64,000 nucleotides of DNA from Scatophagus argus (Eukaryota > Chordata > Actinopteri > Scatophagidae): contig NC_058514.1 of the NCBI RefSeq assembly GCF_020382885.2, positions 14,432,249 through 14,496,248 on the forward strand. Direction: 5' to 3'. Position 1 is the first letter of the stretch. Each line of letters begins with the position of its first letter. This document shows, in pieces, positions 11,235-23,780 of the stretch. A program made the translations under genes and the position numbers. Under the pieces are notes generated by a model. The model did not search any database. It was not told where the DNA came from and was given only the letters and a program-made list of their open reading frames with translations.

Positions 11235-14200
11235 GACAAAGTTATTTTGGGTTCTTCTTCAAGTTAATAGATGGCCCAAACCGAATGAACCAAATGAATC
11301 TTTATGTACGAGTTAGCACTTTAACTCTCATTACTGCACTTGCCTGAGCTTTAAAGTTGCACTGGTAAATATTTTTATGTTAACAAATGAACAAATAATT
11401 ATGTGTAATATGGAAATGATTGCTTGCAGAGACAGAAAATGATGCTGATTTACAGAGCATTTTAGCATCTTTCAGCTTTTAGTTTTGAGGCCCCCAACTT
11501 TGCTGTTTTGGTTCAACATTACTCTTATTAGCGTTGTTTCCAGCCGTAGAACTTACACTATCCACCCGGCACCAAACGGCAGAGAGTTAGCAACTAGCTA
11601 GTGAACATAGCTGCTAAGGAACCGGTCATTGATGAAGACCAAACTGGAGCTAAAAGAAGAGTGAATATTTAGCATACATTCATTCAGGGTGCCAGTAGCA
11701 CATCTCTAAATTCATGTGTTTAAATGAACAAAGGAACTTTCAAGTTTCCTCTGAGCATTTAAATGCAGAAAAGAAACTAAAATAATCACTGTTAGGCTCC
11801 CAAACCTACCTGCGCTAATAGCACCTATTATCATTTAACAGATTGTTCCCAAGCCTGTAGCTTATCTCCTCTGCTGCTGAGATAAATCACAGAGTCACTC
11901 TGAGCTTGGCTTTGAAGCACTTATAGAATGCTGAAAGGTCACCTGGAAACACTTTCACATTTGCAGAAATGTGTGTTGTGAATGTGTCTGTATGAATAGT
12001 GAAGCTCTGGTGCTTTCTATTCCCAATCACCTGCTCTGACCACCTACCGAAGATGCTCTCGCAGCAGTGCAATAATGTTAGGTCTGCAGGTGCCTCTGAC
12101 AGTGTCCACATAGGCACAACCACAACAGGCCCCTTTCCAGGCTGATGATAAACACAGGGTTTTAAAAAGGGCTATTTGAGCTATTTAACTATATTGTTCA
12201 AGGGGCCATATTTTCAGAAAGCTGAAGGCCCTGGGGCTGAACATTTCCCATAGCTGTTGTTCTTATGTACTCTTGACAGAACCAGCCACCACATGTTCAG
12301 AACTTTTACGTCACTGCATTGCAAAATTAGCCAAAAATAATATATAAATATATTGAATAATTGAATTGACAGTTTTCCATATCAATTTTTCTTTTCTTCA
12401 AGGTTAGTTTGTAAAATCCTGACTACAGCCTTGAATTAAGTCAGTCAAATTTTTAACAAATCAAGGTAAATCAATAAATAAATAACAGAAACCAGTGGAG
12501 GGAAAGAGGGCCCTCCAGTGGTGTTTTAACTCCAGATATCAGAGACTTTGCAAGGTGTGGCCTGTTTTTTCATTCGTGTGTTGTATAGCTTTAACTGCAT
12601 GATATTTTTGTTCATCACATTATTTTAAAACATGAGAGTCAAACCCTCACTTTGGACAGAGTTTATATGAAACAATCACCTCACAGGCTGTCGATGTTGC
12701 CGCTGTGGAAAGTGCTTTAGAAGCTGCGTGTGACTAAACCACCAATAAATATTTAAGTTCCCTATTTTAATTATAGGGCACACTTCAAACCTCCAAATGC
12801 TAGGGGAGTAGCTTCTAATCTGTTTAATCAACCGGAGAGTCTTTTGATGATTTGCTAAGGAGTCCCATCTCCACTGCTGCTCCATCATCAGCTGTGCTTG
12901 AACGTCTGCATCAATTTACATCACGAACGCACGGGAGCTTGGATTAAAGTTCAGCTGTGTTTAATAAAATCTGTCTCAGATCTCATGTGTGATACCTGCA
13001 AAGCTTATGTAGAGCCAGCACTGGTGACTGTCACCGGCAGTCCCACCAACATGAAAGAGATGCAGCCACTCAGCTGCACCACTTATTAACGCTTACTCTT
13101 CGGTCCTCAACATCAGAGGTCAAGTTGGCATTTTTCAGCAGAGTATCTTTCATTGTAGCTGCAGTGCTCATGCAAATGTACTTCTGCTATAGCGACAGCA
13201 TGAGATGAAAGCACTAACATTTTTGCCAGAGGTGAAAGAGTCCTGATGAATATTTCTGCTCTGTGGTGCAAATAAAATATTGCACCAATTTGTACCAAAT
13301 CAGTCTTGAGACTTGAGGATGTAGAAAAAGTAACATTAACAGTAACAAACCGTTACATTTCATATTTACATTCCAGGCATTCAGCAAACACCCTTTTCAG
13401 ATCAGATCAGATGGAAGACGAAGGTAGAATAAGTTTCAATTCCTTGATGCTTAGTTAACGGTTACAGTTTCTGTTTGAAATTTTGTCAAGAGTCAAAGTG
13501 GCAAGATAAGAGCTCCAGCAAGTGTTTTTTGTGAGTTGATTGATCACCAATATAGTGTTGGGTGAGAAAATTAAAAACGCAGGGAAAGAAGGCTTGATTG
13601 TGTGATTTTATAGTGTGAGTCGGCACTCGAGTCTGTGCATCCATTAGCTGCTGTCAGCACTGCAGAGCACCTGGCTGGAAGTCACAGTGAGAAACAGGAA
13701 GGATGGAGGATGGAGGTTATTTAAGAAATCCTCTCACATCAAACTGACAGAGGAGAAATACACAAAGATAACTAAAAACTGCCAGTCTCCATCCCCAGCA
13801 ACATGATCAGAATATGAATCTAGACCAAAATCCACTCCTCTCAACCTAACTCAGATCTTATGCTATATGTTTGGAATACATAGTCACGCCCAGTTCTATA
13901 ATGGCACAAATGCATGATAATAATCTTTTTAAAAAATTCTGAAACTTGTATTATTTTCCAAACAGTAATTAAATTAGTATTAGCCATGTTTGTATGGTGT
14001 CATTGCCTACAATGAGACAGGTATTACTTTTTGGTGTTGCCGAAAAGGAACACCTCAGATATCACTTCCTTCTGTTTACACCTTCTTCCAGGTTATTTAC
14101 AAATGCATAACCTCTCAAAATTAACGTAAAAAAACAATATTGTTACCTCACAGCATAATGTTGTTTCTTAATAGGAGCAGCGTTCATGATCAACCAGTTG

Positions 14201-15030
14201 TGTAGTTTCTTCCCACTACTCTGACCTGTTTACTTTCATGCAGAATGGATGTAGAACTGTTAGGAATTAAGAGACCAGTGGAATAGCTCTCTACTGAGAG
14301 ACATGTGACACCTTTACAGTTGTGGTGTAGATATAGAGTTGTGATTACCCTTGTTGGACAGAACAGCACAGCTGTGAACAGTGTATCTGAACACACTGTA
14401 AGGTATGTGATACTGTAGGACCACAAGACGTAGGCTACCTCAGCTGATGGTTCTGATGGGTCTGTCCCTCTCTGGAATTCCAGCGAGGGTTTCAGAGAAA
14501 ACTCACATAGCATCCTTCTTCCTCTGATGCAAATGTGAAAACAAACGAAAAAAGACAAGACTAATGGTTGAACCACAATCAATGGTTCTAAATTTTCTCA
14601 GTGGTCTTAATTACGTAAATGTGTTATAAATGTTTTTTGATGTGTTTGAATGAAATTATTGTGTCCACTGATTTCAATAAACAAAGGAATAAAAAAATTG
14701 ATTTTAATATTTTATTTAATGGGAGTCTGAATGCAAACGAACTGAACAGGTTTGATAAGAAGGATGCTCAACTTCTGAAAGTGCAGACACACAAAATTGC
14801 ATAATGTCACAGTTTGACAAAGTCTTTATAGTCAAATGTTGCTTTTTTTTATTTTATTTTATTCCTGCTTCTGAGAAGTCTTAATCAACTTCTAGACCCC
14901 CAACAGCATCAGAAGCTGCTGGTGGGCACACATCTTAAGTCAGGTTGAGGAAGAACAGGGTAGGATGAGGATAGGTAGGATAAGATGATATGAGTGTGAA
15001 AAAGTGGGCCAGCTTAGGTGTAGCATTGCA
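11235..15030. other. Intergenic stretch, no gene recognised
   Basis: Contains a TTTTA-rich tract near 14845 and a 130-codon minus-strand frame (14582-14190) without recognisable domain, splice context or repeat family. Nothing else is supported. Confidence 0.4.
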
Positions 15031-15032
15031 CA

Positions 15033-18000
15033 TCAGTGTATCAGCCAGGGGTGGTGCCGAAGTTGCCGCAGAGTACCACGTTCCTTGGGGTCTATGGCCA
15101 GACACAGCCGTAAAAAATTTTGGCAGTCTGTAATGAAGAAGAGGACACAAGTGATTTAAGCTGAATGTTCATTTAAGGATATACTTAACACATTTATGTC
15201 GTGTCACATCAAATCAAATCTAATGGAGATTCCTCTCTCCTGGTTGGTCCATAGAAATATAAAATGAACCTCAGGAACAAACGCAATGCCTCAGATTTGC
15301 CGCTTTGTCATACACAAATCAGATGTCCTACCTTGTGAAAGTTCAGTGCTGAGCTGAAGCTGTTGGTTGATGAATCCTGAGGTGCTAAATAAGGTACCGT
15401 GCAGCATGCGGTACGCCAGTGCTCCCAGTTGCCATACTGTAGTGGGAACAGCCCTGTATTTTCTGTGGAGGAACCACTCTGGAGGGGCAAGTGTATAGGT
15501 ACCTGGAAGACAGAAAGACACAATGAAGAGGGACTTTGAAAAACATGAAAATAAATATTTCAGAAACTGGCTAATGAATAGCAAGTCCAGAAGTCAGATA
15601 TCATACCAGAGAAAGAACGGTGGGGTTTCTTCTGCACGTAAGCTCCACAGCCAAAGTCAATGATGCGGATACGTGGAAGTGTGGAGCTGACATCAACCAG
15701 GATGTTTGCCATTTTTAAGTCCCGGTGAAACACTCCTTTACGGTGCATTTCAATGGCTGCTTTCACCAACTGAGACATGAGGAGCTGAGATAGAGACAGA
15801 GAGGAACAGAAGAGCTGCTGAGCAAAGGGCTGTAAGGTGGTATTTACTCCTGATGCACATCCTGATTCAGTGTTAATTAAACATTTCAGTGAAAATAATA
15901 GAAGAAAAACTGCTGTCTGAAATTTCCAGGCTCAGGTTAAATGAAACAAAAAGAATCTGCAAGTGTGTAAGCGATTTTAAATTCACTAAGAGAAAACTGC
16001 TCTGGAGACAGCCTACAGGACCTGGGGCATGTTTCAAGAAGAGGGTTCAACAAACTCTGAGTTTAACCATAAACTCTAAGTTGATTTACTCTAAGATGGA
16101 AAACTCTTGAGTTTCCGGTTTCAGAACGGCTGATCTGAGTTAGTTCAATCAGTGGGTTCAACTCAGAGTAGGTCGACTCTGAGTTAAGCTTGTGCACCAC
16201 GACTATAAAAAGCCATATTCAATGGAGCCCCGATACTGTGATTCACCATGGCAACGGCCAGTGAGAAAAAGAGGCCCACCCCATTTTTCATCCATAGGAC
16301 TAGAAGTCATCATGCATGCATACGTCGAGCACAAGCTCATCTTTAGCAGCAGCAGCAACACAGCAGCAACAGCGAAGGACAGAGTTGGCGTGGGGAAAAA
16401 TTGCTGTTCGGGTCAATGCACAAGTTGAGCATTTAATCACTCTTAAAGTGTCACAGGTGAAAACCGGTGAAATGGTATTGAACCTAAAAATGTATGTTCA
16501 TATAGTGCAATCAGTCATGTCAGGCTTAAGTGGAACAGGCTTATGGTTGTACTTTACTGTAATAACATCTGACATGTTAAACAAAGTAAACATCATTCAG
16601 TGCTTATTTCAATATGCAGCAGATATGATGTTAGGAAGGATGAGGTTATAAATATATCTGCTTGACTGTAATCAGGATGAGACAAGCAATTCAGTCTGGG
16701 TTTCAAAATTCTCATTTCATGTAAACGCAACTCCCTGGAAACTAAAGCAGCTTCCTCATCTATAGGATCCTCAGTCAAAGGACATTTCAACTGTAATTAC
16801 TCTGTCGGTTTCCACTAAAATGTGCGTGACCGAATGAATGAGGACATGAAGCAGCAGTTCGGCTCTGTAAAGGGGAGCTTGATTTACCTGTTTCGGGTTT
16901 GAGTCACCTTCTTAACCCAGCGTTTCCCTCATTTTAGGCCTAACTTACTCAGAGTTTTTGTCAAACCTGCTTTCTGAAACAGGCCCCTGAACTGATCTTC
17001 TGACTGACCACACTCTCACTCACACAAACATCCACTACCCAGCTTCAGTACCTTAGCTTCAGATTCGTTCAAAGATGGTTTTCTCTCACTGACGTATTTG
17101 GAGAGGGTCATGGAGGCAAGTGGCCTTTCCATAACGATGATCACCTCATTGTCCAGGTAGTACCAGTCCAGGAGGGAGACAGCAGCATACTTCCCAACTG
17201 ATTCTGGTCCATCTGTAAAATTCTGCATGAGGTCCACTTCAAGAGGGATCTTCTTCACCTGTCAAGCCACCCCCCAAAAAAACACAACAAGGTTTTCATC
17301 TTCATCCACAATCCACTAACATGGGAGTTAAACTTTGGGATGATGGTGCAGTTGATGGGACAGAGATCAGTTAACTCACCATTACTTCATATGTCACAGC
17401 TGCATCTGTAATGTGTTTGATAGCCACCTGCAAGACACAAACAGTACGGTTTACACTTTGTTTGGATGTGCTGAATGATTAACTGTGTATATGTGTGTCT
17501 TAGAGAGGGACAGTGGATGTGATACTTACCGGTAAAAAATCTGTGAGGCGGACTCCAGCATACACGCATCCACCTCCTCCTTCTCCAATCTTGGTGAACT
17601 GCCGATACTTTGTCTCGAAATCATCTACAAGACAATACACATCTTGGTTTTACTGCAGCTCTGAGAAACATATGCTCACAATATCACTACCTCTAACTCT
17701 CAATCTTTGTTCAGGCATAATGCAAAGGGGAGTTCAGACACAGTCACTGCACCTCCCGCTATCTTGCTTCAAGCTGACAGTTGCTGTATGGTTCTGTTGT
17801 CAAATTCAAACGAATGACACCTGGTGCTTGGCTTAGCACAAAGACTAGAAGCAGGAGAAAACAGTCAGGATAGAAAAGCCTAGCCTGGCTTTTTCTAAAG
17901 TTTGTCTGTTTATATATTGTATGGAACCTTTTTGTTCACTTTGTTCAAAAACAGAAATGTAAAAATAGTTGTAAGGGGATAATGCATGCTGTAATTATTT

Positions 18001-20026
18001 CTTGGCAACAACCGGGTACTTTTGACTTTCTGGAGTTTTGACATCACTGTCGCCAGGGGTCGCTGCATATATGCATGGGCCAGATGAATAAAATGTTGTT
18101 TGTCATTTAGTTAGTCCCAAAACTGTCCATCAAGCAAATTGTCATTTTTACATTTCTGTTTGTGAGTCAATTAATCAAACAAGACACAATATATGCATCG
18201 GTCAGCTTCTGAGTTTTTCTTGGCTTGTAGCTGCTAGCCATTTGCCTGCTTCAACTCTTTACACTAAGCAAAGCTAATGGCTTCCTCCAGTTCCATACTT
18301 AGTCTATTTTCCAACATGTCAAACTATTCCTTTAAAGGACAGTTTTTGTTTAAAGTTACTGGCCAATGGAATCATATCAGCTGTGAATTTGGTTCTAAAA
18401 ACTTTAACTAAACTATAAAGACATCCTCTTGATTTGTCAAACTCAGTTTGCTGGAGTTTCATATTGGGCTTGACTGCATTTCAAAGCCTACTTTTACAGT
18501 GTTGTCAAGGAAGGGCTCTGTTTACAGCCAGTACAGAGAAGCGGAATGATCAACCAGCGGCCAGTAACTCTTTCCATGTACATAGTGTGTGGGCATGTAA
18601 GAACTGCATTAAGATTTTCAACTCACTTCTGTTGGTGTTCACTTTGGGGACTTCCTCTTCTGAAAATGAAGTGCCACCGTTCTGCCTGAGCTCAGAGTCC
18701 TTCTGTCTGTGTTTGGAAGGCTTTCCACCAGTGCTGGTATTCCTCTGTCCAGACTTGATATATTCTCCCAAACTTCTGTTTGGCTCACTGGTGTTGGTGG
18801 TGGCAGCATTTGTTTCACTGCCAGCTCTGTGTCTCTTGTTGGGAGTCTCTGGTTGACTGCTGGCCTTTCTTTTTCCTCCCTTGTTTCTGACCTCGTCCCT
18901 AGACACATTGTTAGGGTTAGTGGAGTCTGTGGCTTCGCAGCTCCCCCTGTGTCTCTTCGTTGGTGTGTCTCTGTCAGGGCTCGCCTTCCTCTTGCATTTC
19001 CCTGCCCTGATTTCCTCCACGGACGTGTTGCGAGGACCCATTTCCACATCGTCAGCACTGGCCTTTCTCTTCGCACAGGTGTACTCCTCAGAGTTGGAGT
19101 CTGGCTTAAGGTTATTGATCTTGATTTCTACAAATAGGAATCCAGTAATTTGGTTATTGTCAACGTACAACTGTATCGTATTCTCTTCAGCCATGCTCAC
19201 ATTGGAAACATGGCTTTATCCATGATATCCTCACATGCACCTCAGCCTTTGTAATTTATATCATAGTGTCTGTGTGGCTTGATAAAAAAGTTGAAGATCC
19301 TTTGATCAACCAATTTTGTGATCCACAAAAATGTGATGATTCCCTTTCTTATTCTATTCAGATACATCAAAGTAAGCCCTATATGTATGCATGTTTTTGT
19401 GCTTAAATCTGACTTTGGTGAATCATTATTACTTGTACCTGCAGTACCACTACTGACTCGTTTTTTACAACAGTTTATAATCAGAGAACTTTATTTAACA
19501 TTCAGCTTTTACAAATTAATATTTCACACTATTTCTTTCACCAGTAATGGACATCTCAACTTTTCAAAACATAAAAACTCAACAATAAGTTAAGTCTGAT
19601 CAATTTTTTATCAAGACTTCAAATGTGTTCTACCAAATGGATGAGAAAACCATTAAAGAGATCTCCCACATATCATGAACAGTTTTATGCTTTGGTTCAG
19701 GCACTCACAACACTTGGTTAAGTCTGAGGAAAACTTGAGTTCTTGGGTAAAAATGCAAAAATCAAAAACAACTTGAAGCTCAAGTCAGAACAAAGATCTC
19801 ACAGTCAAAAGATGGTCTGCAGGGACCAAAATGTTGGTTTGATGTACTGATTCGATAAATATCTACAATTTAAGAGCAGTGTTCAAAACTCTCCTCTTTT
19901 TTTAACACTTCAGATAAACAGCAATCTGAGCTGTGAAGAGCATCTGTTTTCTAGGACTTCATCCTTACCTTGATCTTTCCCAGGTGCCAGAGGGTCTTGA
20001 GTCTGCTTAGACGTAGAGGGCATCAT
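15033..20026 (-). CDS. PIM-family serine/threonine kinase, teleost long-N-terminus type
   Basis: Eight exons on the minus strand: 20026-19969, 19127-18627, 17624-17530, 17427-17380, 17258-17052, 15784-15607, 15502-15332 and 15127-15033 (TGA). They sum to 1353 bases and 450 residues, with all phases matching. Kinase features: Gly-loop IGEGGGGCV (199-207), VAIK lysine K222, PLE glutamate E241, hinge MERP, catalytic HRDLKMAN (D325, N330), DFG D346 and APPEW (368-372). The split after the activation segment and the close of the domain (CQNFLRLCLAIDP, HHPW) follow PIM1/2/3. Mammalian PIMs are about 310 residues. Here residues 1-187 are an extra basic, Ser-rich tail with repeated KRKAS and KRHR clusters, likely nuclear-localising. 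PIM kinases phosphorylate survival and growth substrates and are controlled mainly by expression. Fish carry many pim-like genes, so no orthologue symbol is given. All catalytic residues are intact. Confidence 0.9.
16025..16986 (+). mobile_element. PIF/Harbinger-type DNA transposon relic in a PIM-like kinase intron
   Basis: The left end reads GGGCATGTTTC and the right end, on the other strand, GGGCCTGTTTC. Similarity of the inverted ends continues inward (AACTCTGAGT in both). A 3-bp direct repeat CTG flanks it (16022-16024 and 16987-16989), the target-duplication length of PIF/Harbinger elements. Inside, near 16190-16440 on the plus strand, lies a decayed Myb/SANT-like frame (EVIMHAYVEHKLIFSSSSN and, one frame away, AWGKIAVRVNA). 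This resembles the DNA-binding accessory protein of Harbinger elements. No DDE transposase is present, so the copy is non-autonomous. It lies in the kinase intron between 15784 and 17052, antisense to the gene. Confidence 0.8.
16192..16470 (+). pseudogene. Frameshifted Myb/SANT-like gene of the Harbinger element
   Basis: One frame gives LEVIMHAYVEHKLIFSSSSN then loses sense near 16385. The next frame continues with LAWGKIAVRVNAQVEH, so a small indel has broken the gene. A TATAAAAAG motif at 16203-16211 precedes it. The family call rests on remembered similarity to Harbinger Myb-like proteins. Confidence 0.6.
17625..18626 (-). other. PIM-like kinase intron (exon 2 to exon 3)
   Basis: Bounded by donor GTGAGT at 18626 and an acceptor ending TTGTAG at 17625. 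No further coding sequence or clear repeat was recognised. Confidence 0.6.
19128..19968 (-). other. PIM-like kinase first intron
   Basis: Bounded by donor GTAAGG at 19968 and acceptor TTGTAG at 19128. AT-rich. An in-frame open extension upstream of exon 2 (to an ATG at 19200) could be an alternative first exon. The spliced start at 20026 is preferred because the phase matches exactly and the -3 base is A. Confidence 0.55.
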
Positions 20027-20210
20027 GTTGTTGAAATTATTTCAAACGCGATTTTACGCAAAAATGAGTGACTGTGATATCTGGAGCTTTCACAAATCAA
20101 AGTTTACGTGTGTTCGTATGCGTCTTCTGAAGCGAAGTAGATCGCATCACAGAATGTGGTGACTCTTGAAAGAACATTTAGAACATTCCAACTCCTTAAT
20201 GCATTCTACC

Positions 20211-20223
20211 TTCATGAACATTC
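20211..20223. promoter_or_regulatory. Perfect three-unit heat shock element upstream of the PIM-like gene
   Basis: TTCATGAACATTC fits nTTCnnGAAnnTTCn exactly, the binding pattern of the HSF1 trimer. It lies 185 bp upstream of the kinase ATG (20026). A two-unit version, GAACATTC, is at 20181-20188, a multiple of five bases away. Heat-shock control of this gene is inferred from motif and position only. Confidence 0.5.
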
Positions 20224-20239
20224 TACTGCAGGCCGCATT

Positions 20240-23200
20240 ATTTAATTCTGTATTTAAGCCTTCCAATGTCTACATATTCATTAATACAATAAAACATGAG
20301 TGAATTTTCAAATACTTTCAATGAAATTTTGGTTTACAAATTAAAAACATCAATGACATCTAATATTGTCGTCCAGCGCAGTATGCAACTGTACGCACAC
20401 ACACATAAAGACTAGTTGCATGTTTGTCATTGGCAAGGATGTTTTGGATTGGTGGGATTCTTATGAAAAATTACATCAAACTAATTATCAAGTCCTTCAA
20501 CTCAATGAAAAATAAATAAAATACATGTTTTTCATCATTAAAATTCTTTAGGACATATTTTCTCCTACTTCACATGAAATAACTGCCTCAAATGTATTGA
20601 ATGCATTTGGGTGGGTAAAACTGTGAAGAAAAATATCCTGATGTATCAAGTAGGTTTCTGTCCTGATGTCCTGATGATTCCAGGCTGTGACAAATGATGA
20701 AAACAGGCTCATAGTTTCAGTCAGTTTGTCCATGAGACAGATGTGATACCCCCACACCACCACACACTGATTACTGCATGTACTGGACAGTATACCTGTG
20801 TTTTAACTCATTGCAGTTTGCTGATATACTGTATTGAAGCACCTCAGAGGAACAAGTGAACATCTGCGTGTCTGTGTCGACATGGTTTACCTCTAAGCTG
20901 GAAAACAATTTGCTGTTCTCAGATGGTACATTGAACACACCGGTGACAACATGTTTCTCTGTACAGGGAAGCCTCTACATAAAATCATTCAATGCAGAAG
21001 TGGCAAAAAACTCCTATGAAATATTCCATATCCAACTAGACACGTAAAATTGAAAATTGGCTGCTAAAATGCTATTATGAAACAAATGCTGGTTAATATA
21101 GTTCATTTGCAACATTAGGGGTTTTAGTTGACATTATATTAACATGCTGTAGGGATGTGAACATCCACAAATTACATAGGACTTTTATCTGACAGCGGTA
21201 GATACTATGCTACATTGCTAGTTACTTTTCTATTTAGGTTTTACAGTAAAAATAAAGCATAGCTTGTAAAATATGACAAATAATTAGATTCACAAGCAGT
21301 TTCCTTTTCATCTTGTGACTTCTTACAAAAAACAATCACTTTCTGGTTGGGAGAATCTGCACAGACATTTGTGCAAGAGATTGTGAAAAATCTCTGTGAG
21401 AGATTTCGAGATTTATTCTCTCTGAAGATGCAAGAATCAGGTACTTAGGTTTGACAAAATACAGCTGCAATACAAGTTAAGAGGAAACATATTTAATACA
21501 AACCCACCCAAGCGCAGCCAGGCCACACTGCAACAGCTGCTGCTATTTGGTATTCAGTGTGGAAAACCTGTTGAGGAAATGTGTTGAGAAATAGGAGCCT
21601 CACTGAGGATCCATTTCAGTGCAGCATTAGGCTGAATTCAGCATCCTGCAGGCTTTCAACTCTCTCCATTACCCATACATCACACCTGTGAACCCTAACA
21701 AGCAGCTGGCTGGCCGACTCAACGCCAAATTGCACCAAATTGTTTTTTTTCTGATATTGTTTGCGTCCTGCTTTCCAGGTAAAATCAAATCACATCACGC
21801 TGCGGAGGAGAATATGAAGCATTATCATTCCCATTCAAACTGAGGGGCTCATGTTATAGAGACCACCGCTCAAATATAAACAGGTTTATTTTCCATCAAT
21901 AATACTTATCTGTGATTCATATTGTGTAATGTATCATCTCTGCAGTAATCCAGCCCCTGGCCTCCTAGCGTTTTCACCCTTACAAAGAAGGATGGATTTG
22001 AAAATGCATCTAGTGCCACGTTAGTAATGAAAATAACATTTCTAGCTTCTACTGCTTTTTACTGTAAATATGCTTATTTAATTCTCCAAGGTTTTTGGAT
22101 GCAACACAAGCCTGAATGCAAATAGTTTTTTTAATGCATCCACAGGCTGTGAACCAGGATTGTGCCAAAAATAAATGTACATGTAAGCACGTAAGCATGT
22201 ACAATCACACACACTTCTAAAAATAGAGCTAAAGTTGTAAGGTTATTTGGTAAATGTGTAAGACATTTTACTGTGTGGTAATAGTAATAGCTTTATGGTA
22301 TTTCTATTACAACACAAGTCTAAAGAGGGATTTTCATGGTGGTCAAATCATCTCAACCGGTGAATTATGTACTTGGGCAGCTGTTTGCTGGGTGCACATC
22401 ATCAGCAGTACAGTGAAGTCCCTACAGCATCTGTCTGACAAAATGATCAATTGTTGAACCTGTGGAGAACCTCAGCTCGTGGTTGAAATAGCAGAATATT
22501 GACTGAGAACAGATGAAATGACTCCGGGGTCATCAGAGGACAGAGCAGGAGGTTGATTTTTCCTCAGTCCTCATTTCTCCACATCTACAGCATCCTTTTC
22601 CAATTTCACTCCACAGTATGGACAAAGTGTGATGTACTGACACTGCTGCGAATCGCACCCTCGTATCAATACCTGTACCGATCTCTGTGTTTGCACCAGG
22701 GCTCTATCTAATCTCTATCCAATCGACAGATTTACATTTGCAGTCAGGATGAATGATTGAAAGTCAGTTTACGTTTTCCAGTTGTTTCAGGTGATATAGC
22801 GGACTGTGTGAAAATGAATAAGGAGGTCAGAAATAGGGGAGGGTTTTGTTTTGTGTTGTGTCTTAACTACACTACTGAAGCAGGACATGGTCTTTTTCCT
22901 TATATCATGTTTATAATGTATTACATTCTTCCTCTGTGAGATTTACTGTAAATAAATAAATAAATATTGCCACCATTGATCGATCAATCAAACAGTCAGG
23001 TGAAAAAATTCAACTGATTTGATAATCAATTGATCATTTCATTTTTCAAGCAACATTTGCTGATTCCAACTTCTTAAATGATTTGCTGCTTTTCTCTGTG
23101 TTCAAGTCTTTGTGTTTTGGACTGTTGGTTGGACAAAAGAAACAATTTAAAAACATCACTTTGGGCTCTAGCAAATTTGGTGAAAATTGCTTCAGTTTTT

Positions 23201-23385
23201 TTCAACATTTTAAAGAGCAAATGATTAACCTCCAAAATAATTGGCAAATTCACTGAAAATCAAAATAATCACAAGTGGAAGGTCTTTTGGTCTTTTTAAA
23301 TAAAGACCAAATAGGTTCAAACATGTGTTCCACTATGTGCAGAACAGGCAACAGTATTCTGCAGCAGGATTCAGTTATTTGTTGG
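20240..23385. other. Intergenic stretch, no gene recognised
   Basis: AT-rich, with only short open frames. Upstream flank of the PIM-like gene. No repeat family was recognised with confidence. Confidence 0.4.
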
Positions 23386-23394
23386 CAGTTGATG

Positions 23395-23660
23395 ATAAAT
23401 GGATTGTACTTAAATAGTGCTCTTCTAGTCTGACTGATCACTCAAAGCGCTTTACAACACAAGCCAACATTCACCCATTCACATAAAAACTCACTAGTGG
23501 CAGAGGATCCCATGCAAGGTTCCACCTGGTCATCAGGAGCGAAAACACATCCACATGAACACTCAAACAGCGATGGAACAGCAGCAGTTTGGGGTTCAGT
23601 GTCTGGCTCAAGGACACTTTGACATGTAGACCGCAGGGGCCAGGGAGACACTGATCTGTT
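23395..23660 (-). repeat. Teleost dispersed repeat (SINE-like phrase)
   Basis: Phrases such as CACTCAAAGCGCTTTACAAC, CACCCATTCACA and GGGGTTCAGTGTCTGGCTCA occur in this order in a repeat I recall as very common in fish genomes. No terminal repeats or target duplications were identified, so family and ends are uncertain. Orientation is assigned from the phrase that usually precedes the element's 3' part. Confidence 0.6.
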
Positions 23661-23780
23661 ATTCATCATAACAGAGAGCACATCTACAGTGTAGGGAAAT
23701 GTATCACACAAAGCTAGCTTACGATCCATGATTATTTACAGTTTGAAACTTTGAACTTATATTATTACAAGATATTGCAG

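Noticed and set aside
14190..14582. 130-codon minus-strand frame
   Set aside because: No domain, signal peptide or splice partner recognised. Length is within chance for 64 kb. Left as unassigned; a protein search would decide.
18329..18338. CArG-type motif CCTTTAAAGG
   Set aside because: Inside an intron of the PIM-like gene with no muscle-gene context; the motif is frequent enough to be chance.
18434..19225. Several plus-strand frames of 114-142 codons
   Set aside because: They are antisense shadows of PIM-like exon 2, whose sense frame joins other exons in phase and continues into a kinase domain.
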